Shown here: positions 55,907-64,000 of the stretch, piece by piece
Numbering within the stretch: position 1 is the first letter of the stretch
Layout of the letters: each line of letters begins with the position of its first letter
NCBI GenBank assembly: GCA_000349905.1
Contig: KB722737.1
Location: 2,183,158 to 2,247,157 of the forward strand
DNA length: 64,000 nt
Source of the DNA: Volvariella volvacea V23
Taxonomy: Eukaryota; Basidiomycota; Agaricomycetes; Agaricales; Pluteaceae
Reading direction: 5' to 3'
Translations under genes and position numbers: made by a program
The notes under the pieces: model-generated
Told to the model about the DNA's origin: nothing
Databases searched by the model: none
What the model saw: the letters and a program-made list of their open reading frames with translations, nothing else

Positions 55907-58900
55907 ATGGATGTCTACACTACGTCTTTTACTTACCCCCGCCTCTCGCGCCACGTTCATTCCTCCGCTTCATCTCTCGACCCCCAGTCTAATCCAGAAC
56001 TAAGGTGTTTCGCATTCCCTCCCTCTCGCGTCTCCCAACTAACTCTCTACAGCGATGCTACTCTCGCCTCTGAGTCAGAGGCCGTTCAAAAACTTGCCTT
56101 GATGGCCATGTCTCTCCACGGTTGCCATATTGCCTACCACATGCTTGACCACGGTCGGGCATGGAATTTTCATATCAGTGGAGCCTACCAACAGGTCATG
56201 CTCGCTCGGGGCATGATTTTGAAGGAGTGTCCCGTCCAGGTGAGTCTTTGTGCCCACTCCCGATTCCTTCTTGGTTTTCGGGTTTTCTCACTGATTCCGT
56301 GTCCGTACTCCAGCATCGTGCAACAATTAAAGTTGCTCGCTCCGAGATCTTAGACTCTCCTTCCTCTAAACCCGTTCTAAAAGCAGAAGTCCGGCGACGT
56401 CTCGATGAAATTGCGTCCATCACCCTTGCACACATTGCTGTGGTCAACAGCCCGCTTTCGTTGTCCAATCGTACTCCGCCGGATGGGATCAGTAGCAGTG
56501 CCGGTTGGACTGGTTTGGAGACTGAACGAGTGTGTGAGCTGGTCATCACTGGGTCAGAGGATTCTGTGGATCTTGCACGGGTCCGTTTACTTGTCATGCT
56601 AGATGAGCTGGTAAGTCTCTCTACGTTGTATCATCCCTAGTGCTAATTGCCTATTTGCACCCGCAGAGTGGTTTGCATGCAGAAATGTGTGATATTGACA
56701 TCAAGTATCACGCCATTATCTCTGGTCGGAAGCGGGGGGTCTTGCAGTCCATCCAAGAAGAAACGGCAACCAATATCTATTTGCCTTCCCCGCTACAAGG
56801 CATACTTGGCCCCGATTTATCGGCTGCAGGTGGACCCTCTGCGACCAGCCCAGCTCGGAACTACCACGCCATATATATCACCGGCGAGTTCTTCGGTGTT
56901 CAAAGGGCGAGGGATATGTTATACAAGGTCTTCGTCGGCAAGGTAAGTATCAGTGTCGCATGATATGTCTCTCCCTAACATGGGTTTCAGAACAAATCAG
57001 TAATGTCAAGGGACACGGCTATCCTGCCTCGTAAATTAGACTGGATGATTACCGATCGAGCGGAAGATCTGAAAGCCATCATGAGTGACAATGCGACCTT
57101 CATACAGTTTCCCTCGCTTGGTAGTTCAACCAGCTTGATCAGCGTCTATGGGGACCACCGAACAAATATACAGAGGACTATCCGCTCAATCATGCAGCTT
57201 GTATGTGGTCATATTGATCTCTTGGACCCGTTCCTGATGGCCCTCTAGGCTTGTCAGTATTATGTAGGGTCGTTCTGGCTTCTTCCAGTGCAGTTCAATG
57301 CACTACTGCCTCCACCCAGCCTTAACGCGTCATCTCTTACGGCCATACTGCGTCAAATTTCAATCAAGTCTGGAGCCGAGATCGTATTCAAGAGTATGTG
57401 CTTTGAGATGCACGGACTGGAGCACGAAGTGCGGGCAGCTGTTACGATGGTCATGGAATTGGACATTATTAAGGTGCATCACGTTTACCCGTTGACTCTG
57501 TTTCGCGTTCCTTACATGGGTTAGGCATTCCACCACGAGATCCGGTTCCAAATTGAGTTGGCCAATGAACATCGTGAATTCATTAGTGGGAAGAAAAACG
57601 GCAAGATCAACAAAATCATGCAGACTACGAACGTCAAAATCAAGTTTGAAACTTTCAACGACCATAATTTCCTCATTGATATTGCCGGTCCTGATAGCTC
57701 TGTCCTACAAGGTCTCACCCTTCTCCAGGAGGAGTTACCCGCTGAGATATCCTTCCACGTGCCTGAAACCTACCACAAACGCATCATCGGCGTTGGCGGC
57801 CGAAGCATTCAAAGGATAATGAAGAAATACGGTGTATATGTCAAGTTTTCGAATGCAGAAGAGTTTGCTGCTCTCGGGGGTTATAACGACAATGAGGATA
57901 ACGTCATTGCCCGAACACCCGCTAAAAATGCCATGAATCTAGAAAACCTCAAGCAGTCGGTGATGGAATTAGTAAATCCAAAGGTAGGTAATACCCCGAA
58001 ATTGATTGCCGAGCTTTAACACATTGCATCTAGGACAAGGACTACGTTAATGAAACAGTCTCGATCCCCCGTCGATACCATCGAACGCTCTTGGGTGAAA
58101 AGAGTATATTTATCCACGATATCGAGACCAAGACCAACTCCAAAGTGCGATTCCCCGATAAGGAGACGGCCTCCGATGTCGTTACCATCTTTGGGCCGGA
58201 AAGTCAGGTGCAAATTGCAGCTGCGATGCTTCTCGTATGTTTCTATTCATCTATCGTATGTGCATTATTAATTATGAGAGTACAGGATCACGTCCCATTT
58301 GAAGCTGACATGACCGTGCCATACAGCCCGGATCTTCCAAGAGTCTGCTCCTCGTCCGAGTTCGCAAATCTCGTTGAGCGTGTTAAGCGAGAACTTCAAG
58401 TTGCCATAGTCCCAAATTTCAAGACTTCGTTGTCCTCAAATGGGGGTTCCAGTGCCCCATTACCACTGGAATACTCCTTCAAATTCCGCTGTCAACGAAG
58501 TAATAGTGACTTCCTCATCACGGCACGAGAAATGCTGGAGCAATTCCTCATAAACCACAATGTCCACATCTACCCCTCTGCTACCGGTCATACCCATAAG
58601 CGAGGTGATTCTTTCGCCGAGGCATTCCCCCACTTCGACAGTAAAGTCCTTTCCGCAGCAGCGAAAACTAGGGGTCATGGCGAGTAAAGTTGCATATCCT
58701 GCCGTACACTTACCTAATTTCTGAGCAGAATCGTTGGATATGGGTCGCCCCGACTTGACCGATCGTCGTTTGCGGCTGGCCAGTTCATCTCCAGACGTCA
58801 AAGCGCTGTTTAATGCGCCTGCCTACATCTACAACTTAGAAGAACACGATGACCCCGAACCATCCTATATTCCACCCCAGGTTGATTACTGGCCACCAAT

Positions 58901-59344
58901 GGCTCCTATCGTATGTCTCCTATTAATGTGTAAATATCACTCACCAATTAGTCCTTTCTTTAGGGCTCGGGAATTCCCCATCGCGCGCGGCACAGCGAGG
59001 ACGCCATCAAACGTGGCTCAGATTCGTTGCTAGAAGCCAAACTCAAAGAACAGTTCTCCAAACAACCTCGATCGCTACAGAATCGCGCACAATCCCTCGA
59101 TTTGACCTCGCTTTCTCGGATTACCGAATCTTCGTCACTTGGACCCCCAGAATCACCAACAACTTCGACAGGTGATACTGGTGGGAATTCTAGCCCTACA
59201 TCTGGAACTGCGCCTTCATTCCCTAGCGTGTACGGACCACCGGGTTCGGCTGCAAGGCTAGGGACTGGTCAGCGTTCACGCCATGACCTCAATGAAGATC
59301 CTGTGGAAGGAGTTTCGCGTATGATATCTGATCTAGGCTTGTAA
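55907..59344 (+). CDS. multi-KH-domain RNA-binding protein (Khd4-like)
   Basis: About 1,000-residue protein made of tandem KH-type units, some degenerate. Intact GxxG loops appear in ISGKKNGKINKIMQTTNVKI and HKRIIGVGGRSIQRIMKKYG; IISGRKRGVLQSIQEETATN is near-canonical. Degenerate ones are HISGAYQQVMLARGMIL and TLLGEKSIFIHDIETKTN. N-terminus MDVYTTSFTYPRLSRHVHSS. The C-terminal 200 residues are disordered (RSLQNRAQSLDLTSLSRITE, SPTTSTGDTGGNSSPTSGTA), ending DPVEGVSRMISDLGL. The pattern of many KH units, outer ones lacking GxxG, resembles vigilin/Bicaudal-C relatives and the fungal Khd4 group, which control mRNA fate during polar growth. Khd4 orthology is likely but not proven. Confidence 0.78.
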
Positions 59345-59889
59345 AATAAGGTGCTTGTAACATCACCTTTCACCACGTAAAATGTTTCCCATTCGACCTT
59401 CGTTGCATGCTCTATCACTTCACTGATCACTATTCAACCTACCGCATCATCGTCGCAACACTAAAAGAGATGTACTTTACGTATCGTCAATAACTGGGAT
59501 TATAAGTAGGAACATGGTGAACGCGTTTTGTTCTACCACCTTCTCTTTAACAACTTGTATAGCAATTCAGTGTTTGATAACCTTACATGTTGTGCACCTC
59601 TACCGACTGCGTCGAATGATTGTTTCCTTTCCCTTTACTAACAATAATCTTGTCCCTCACCACTCATGTGTTAGGCCTTTAGATTCATTCACTCAACAGG
59701 AACATCTCATTTCTCTCGCATCAGTGCTGATTTTTGTATAGTACCATTCTAGAGCGTCCTTTACCATATTATGTTAGTCATTTCATTAATGAACAACGAT
59801 ATCCACGCATGCGATGATTGGTGTGGGACAACGCCATAATAACGCGAGGGCATACGGTGTCAAAGACAAACCGCAACGCTGCGCCCAAA
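59345..59889. other. convergent 3' region, multi-KH gene / VMA5
   Basis: About 545 bp between converging stop codons; AT-rich, no gene seen. Confidence 0.6.
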
Positions 59890-61491
59890 CTAATCTACAA
59901 TCCATGGGACCTCGAACATGACAAAATCATAGAATTCTTGGTCCAGGAGAGCCTGGTACTCTCCGATGAACTCTTCTGCACCAGCTTTCTTCTTCTGGCT
60001 TTTATTAGGATTGGCACGGGGGCGAAGGTAAGCAAATTGTGCTTGGAGGGTATTGAAAACTTTCTTGCTCGATTTTTGTTCAGGCTGTGGGTAGTAGTGA
60101 TTAATATGGATGCAATTTCGACGCAGGCAAACGCACCAAGATAATGATGCCAGTGTAGTTGGCAGGGAGACCATATCGTAGTACACTCTCCACGAACAAT
60201 CGAAGTACTTTGAGGTGCACTAGAATTTGGAAGGATTCTGAGAAATTTGTTCTGGATAGCCGAAGTAATTCGGTCTAGCGCCCATGATGAGTAACCTGTC
60301 ATTAGAGATCTACTTGCTTACCCATAGCTCTTTCTCTGTGGTTTCTGCAACATCGAGCTCATGTCGCTGCTTGTCTATTTCTTCATCTGAATAGACAAAG
60401 TCGCGAACTAGATACCTATAAGTGCGAACTAAGATTAATAAGTCTTGTATGGAGCCAAGGACGTACTTGTGTTCGCGGCATTTCTGAACAAAATCATCCC
60501 GGACGCGCTTGAATATGACAACAGAAAAGAGGGTATACTCGTCATCTGATGCAACGACCCTATTACATCTCTAGTCAGACGGAATCAGATTGGGATGGCA
60601 TCGTCAAACCGACTTGGAGGACCGGGGAACAACCATTTGGCTAAGTCGTTCATAGCCGTTGTTCCATTCCTTCACTAGGCTTCTGTGATAGGGATCAGCG
60701 TTAAAGGAAGGCAGGTTGAGAATGAATTTACCTTGGCACAGCTACCAGAACCGTTTCAAGGTACTCCGAGTCTTGGATAAAGTCCTCTCTGTCGACTATG
60801 TCTGCCAAAGACCGTACTGATAGATTACCCCTGAGGTGATTATCAATTGAAGCCAAGATAGACAGCAAGCGGGGCATACATCTTCTTGCGAAGCATTGAT
60901 GTTAGTGAACCTTTGACGAGGTTATAGTTGTTGAGCTTGGCCTTCATTGCATTGTCGATCGAGGTCATTTCCTGTACTTATTCGGATTGTACCCAACGCA
61001 TGAAATTCACGAGTTTCCCTTGAAATTACCTTATGGAGAGCATCAAGCAATTCCTTCGTACTTCTCTGGATACCATAGCGACTCTCGTTCCATTTCCAGT
61101 CCTTCAACAGGTAGGTGTCAACAGACTCCTCGTTCACGAGGATGTGCTGGGCAAGCTTCGCAGGGTCATTGTTGAGTAAACTCCGTAAAGTGTCAACAAT
61201 TTTGGCCACCGTCGCGGTGAAGAAGGCCTCTTGCTTGGGCAGTTCCTCAGACAGCGAGATCAAGAGGTCTAGCGTGCCTGTCTGTGCATCGACTCGAGTT
61301 TAGAAAGCACTGTTTCCATGGGTCGATTGAGGCAGGCTTGCCTTGAATGATGGGATGCCGAATTGAGAGATGTTACTGGGTGGGATGAGCTTTGTTGATT
61401 GCGAAAGCTTGTAGGACAATTCTTGAACGATCCCCTCAGACTCGCCGTCTTGGGGGACTGAGATCAACCAGGTGCTTTGGTCGGAGGGCAT
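59890..61491 (-). CDS. VMA5: V-type proton ATPase subunit C
   Basis: Peripheral-stalk subunit that links V1 to Vo on the vacuolar membrane and controls reversible disassembly. ATG at 61491: MPSDQSTWLISVPQDGESEG, then IVQELSYKLSQSTKLIPPSN, ISQFGIPSFKASLP and ISLSEELPKQEAFFTATVAK. Then NDPAKLAQHILVNEESVDTY and LLKDWKWNESRYGIQRSTKE. Middle exons encode NLSVRSLADIVDREDFIQDS and SSDDEYTLFSVVIFKRVRDD-type sequence (about 60380-60830). The C-terminus has FAYLRPRANPNKSQKKKAGA and EEFIGEYQALLDQEFYDFVM, ending VPWIVD. About nine introns. Divergent from the sulfurtransferase gene. Confidence 0.93.
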
Positions 61492-61794
61492 GATATCGGG
61501 CGTTGGTCGATTGGGTTGCAGCAGGAGAGGTCACTGCAATCGGCCACACGCTGTGTTTGCCTCTGTGTTCTCAGACAACCCAGATGAAAGTGGGCAACCA
61601 CATCAACGCAGCACCGTTTGCACTTATATGACTCGCTGCAAACATGTCCTGTGCTGCAATCCCTACCAGAGCATGGGTGAGCTAGGCTATCAATTACAGT
61701 GACCCTGCCAGTGTCACCCAGTGGCCCGAGATGCCGTGCTTCCACACGGTACACAATTTGAAGTACACAACCAATCTCCCAATTTTTGACCAAG
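61492..61794. promoter_or_regulatory. divergent promoter region VMA5 / sulfurtransferase
   Basis: 303 bp between divergent start codons. No gene, no obvious TATA box. Confidence 0.45.
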
Positions 61795-63080
61795 ATGTTC
61801 ACCTCCGCCATCAAAACTTATGGCCATGGCATCCTCCAGAGGCCTGCGTTGCGTTCCATTCCACTGAGTCGCTTTGCTCGGCCCATGTCCACCGCCCAAC
61901 GGGCTCCCCTTTTGCTTTCACCAGCTGAAGCTCACCAGCTTGCGAAATCACCCGATCACGACGTTTCGATTCTCGATGCAACCTGGTTTATGCCAAACTC
62001 CCCAAGACAGGCGCGGGAAGAGTACCTGGCTCAGCATTTACCGAATGCCCAGTTCCTCGACTTGGATGAAGTTGCCGGTCCCCATGAACTTGGCTTGAAG
62101 CATATGATGCCATCTCCACAGGTCTTTGCTGATGCATGTGGTACGGTAGAGTCGTTTCATATAGCGATGATTGCCTGCTTATATCCTTCTAGGAGCGATG
62201 GGTATCAAACCATCCTCTCATGTCATAATGTAATGCTCCTAGGATTGCTCCGAGGTGATGGCACTGATCGTCTGAACCAGCTACGACGCACATGGTGTCT
62301 TTTCTGCTCCCCGAGCACTGTTCATGTTTAAGACATTCGGGCACGCGAACGCGAGCATCATTAACGGAGGCCTGCCGCGGTGGCTCGCGGAGGGCTTTCC
62401 AACAGAATCAGGTGAATCCCGCAAGAGTTTATTAGCGACGTATCCCCCGCCGACGCTATTCACTGGGGCAATCAGAAGTATGATATTTTCGCGAGAAGTG
62501 ATAGGCGAGCTCACCGATCATCCTGCACCTAGATTACGAACAAGTTGTTGAAAACTCGAAACGGGATATGAATGACCCAGCAGGAGAGCTCGTTCTGGAC
62601 GCGAGGTCTCATGGCAGGTCTGTTCCCAGAATCCTTCTTGCTCTTCATAGTTAACCGACTCCTTCAGATACACCGGAAAAGACCCAGAGCCGCGTCCTGG
62701 GTTGGCTTCGGGCCATATCCCTAATTCGTTCTCCCTGCCATTCAACACATTCTTAAAACAAAACCAAGGCCTCAATAATACTACATACACCACTCTTCTG
62801 TCTCCAAAGGAGATCAAAGAAGCTCTTATTAACGCTGTTGGACTGCAACGCGCGCAACTCATCATCGACGGAACGGCGTCTGCTGTGACCACATGTGGAA
62901 GCGGTATGACAGCAGGCGTTCTCTGGCTCGGCTTGCAATTACTTGGAGCACATAAAGTTGCGCTATACGACGAGGTTGGTCATCCAGTTGCCCAATTCGT
63001 GCGTACAATGACTTATCTGGGCCCAGTCTTGGACAGGGTATGCCATGCGTAAGGAAAGCGTAATTGAAAAATCAGCTTGA
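61795..63080 (+). CDS. TUM1: mercaptopyruvate/thiosulfate sulfurtransferase (double rhodanese)
   Basis: Transfers sulfane sulfur, likely from 3-mercaptopyruvate. The leader MFTSAIKTYGHGILQRPALR (then SIPLSRFARPMSTAQRAP) looks mitochondrial. The N-terminal, inactive rhodanese domain shows DVSILDATWFMPNSPRQARE and HLPNAQFLDLDEVAGPHELG. Across introns it reads GAMGIKPSSHVI|IYDAHGVF then SAPRALFMFKTFGHANASII. The C-terminal catalytic domain has ELVLDARSHGR, RPGLASGHIPNSFSLPFNTF and the active-site loop VTTCGSGMTAGVLWLGLQLL; the CGSG loop favours mercaptopyruvate over thiosulfate (CRKG). The last intron is short (GAG|GTTGGTC..CCCAG|TCTTGG), giving YDESWTGYAMRKESVIEKSA and a TGA at 63078-63080. Yeast Tum1, which also feeds tRNA thiolation, is the closest named relative. 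Confidence 0.9.
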
Positions 63081-63513
63081 GGCCGTCTACCGTCTCCACT
63101 GCATACATAGTCCAATGTTAAATTTATCACGGCCTCGCCACGAGGAATGAGGTGTGAGCATAGATATATTACATTGGATTGGCATTCCCAATATTGATAA
63201 CAATACGGTGATAGTATACATGACTCAGCTTTCTACTACTCATACATTTTGGTCCGTGATGTCTAGGTATGAAATTCAGTTGCAAGTTTGTAACATTGCC
63301 ACAAACGGCGGTGGTCGGTCTGGTACTTTCCCCAGCACACGCGCAGCTGGGAAGCAATCAGGGCCAGATTTCAGAGAACAATCGGAGAGACATACGCCGA
63401 CCACTATATTGGACTTCCACTCGGTGTTGCTTCCCTCTACGTAAGTGGGTGACATTCCAACTGCGGGCAAGAAGCTCAGAAGACCAGACAATTGCAACCA
63501 TGCCCAATTTTCC
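63081..63513. other. convergent 3' region, sulfurtransferase / small unknown gene
   Basis: About 430 bp, no supported gene. Short frames on both strands have no recognised motif. Confidence 0.5.
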
Positions 63514-63850
63514 TCACCTCTCAGTTAAGAATGCGTTGAACCCTTTGCTCGCTAATTGTTTTAATAGCTCCTGCCGCGCAAACCCAACAGCCCTACCAAC
63601 GTCTACCTTTTGTTTGACGTCTCTAGCCTCAAAGAGATAGGTGCCATGAGCGTCAGACTCGCTAATCGCTGTGATATCTAAATCTTGAGAAGATATGGTG
63701 GCAAATGTTAGTCGTGCACCGCAGTATGACTCGAAATAAGCAACACCATTCACCTTCCTCCTCATCATCGTAGTGAGTTGGTACAGGCTCGATTCCCTTA
63801 CTGTCTACGATCTCCCAAGGAACCTCTTTTCGGCGAAAGTTGAACATCAT
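63514..63850 (-). CDS. small conserved-looking hypothetical protein
   Basis: Two exons. Exon 1 runs MMFNFRRKEVPWEIVDSKGI to EP from the ATG at 63850 (a second ATG follows at once). A 55-nt intron (GTACCAAC..TTTCGAG) restores frame to SYCGARLTFATISSQDLDIT, AISESDAHGTYLFEARDVKQ and KVDVGRAVGFARQELLKQLA, ending SKGFNAFLTER: about 93 residues. The predicted fold is alpha/beta (two strands then a long helix). No family recognised. If the intron were not used, exon 1 would read on for about 30 codons in an acidic frame (HYDDEEEGEW). Confidence 0.55.
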
Positions 63851-64000
63851 TATAGAGAGCGAGGATTGAAGGCACTGGGGCTCAGGCAGGTGATAGATAG
63901 ACGAGTTTCCTCGGCAGAAAGGTGGCCAGGGTACGTAGGCAGTTACAGGGCGTATATATGTACACGGGACTGCGTCTGTACCCCTGCCGAATGGCCATTC

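Overview
The window is nuclear DNA from a filamentous fungus, most likely a basidiomycete of the class Agaricomycetes. Nearly every gene is cut by many short introns (about 45-65 nt, GT..AG), genes are tightly packed, and the proteins read as fungal orthologs. The CBM1-carrying GH3 beta-glucosidases point to a plant-biomass degrader. A Rhizoctonia/Ceratobasidium-like organism is my guess; no marker gene proves it. There are no bacterial operons, no tRNA or rRNA gene that I could support, and no clear transposon or CRISPR array.

Layout. 1-1780: 3' part of a mitochondrial MutS homolog MSH1 (+). 1862-5150: mitochondrial aconitase of the ACO2 type (-). 5407-9524 and 10755-14833: two tandem secreted CBM1-GH3 beta-glucosidases (-). 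15295-18035: an OSH3-like oxysterol-binding protein (-), interrupted by a 100-N assembly gap. 18598-20597: 6-phosphogluconate dehydrogenase (+). 20876-23325: ASNSD1-type asparagine-synthetase-like protein (+). 23440-24632: prohibitin PHB1 (+). 24953-26449: three-RRM TIA1/PUB1-like protein (+). 26981-27992: ATG16 (-), head-to-head with the Rab7/Ypt7 GTPase at 28193-29163 (+). 30447-31092: small disordered protein (+). 32372-34108: PXA-domain protein (-), head-to-head with a single-pass membrane protein at 34256-35423 (+). 35720-39769: chromodomain protein with SPOC-like and PIN-like C-terminal parts, resembling Chp1 (+). 40009-40840: 6-phosphogluconolactonase (-). 41649-43351: branched-chain aminotransferase (+). 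43531-46288: RBM26/27-like PWI-CCCH-RRM protein (-). 47557-48665: trypsin-like serine peptidase (-). 48722-53756: Urb2/Npa2 ribosome-biogenesis factor (-), head-to-head with an RNF14-type RBR ubiquitin ligase at 53884-55536 (+). 55907-59344: multi-KH RNA-binding protein (+). 59890-61491: V-ATPase subunit C (-). 61795-63080: mercaptopyruvate/thiosulfate sulfurtransferase (+). 63514-63850: small unknown protein (-).

Most of this is conserved housekeeping content: oxidative pentose-phosphate steps (6PGL and 6PGDH), mitochondrial upkeep (MSH1, PHB1, aconitase), autophagy and vacuole function (ATG16, YPT7, VMA5), and RNA biology (PUB1-like, RBM26/27-like, multi-KH, URB2). The accessory part is the tandem beta-glucosidase pair. 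Both copies carry a 12-nt micro-exon just before the catalytic aspartate, and that Asp codon is split by an intron. Their promoters keep patches of homology at matching distances, while the cellulose-binding module of the left copy is damaged. The other points that stand out are the Chp1-like silencing-type protein, the ATG16/YPT7 divergent pair, a variant lipid-binding motif in the OSH3-like protein, and an in-frame 51-nt intron inside the CCCH finger of the RBM26/27-like gene.

Exon boundaries were read by eye. Gene ends are usually well supported; some starts are choices and are marked as such.
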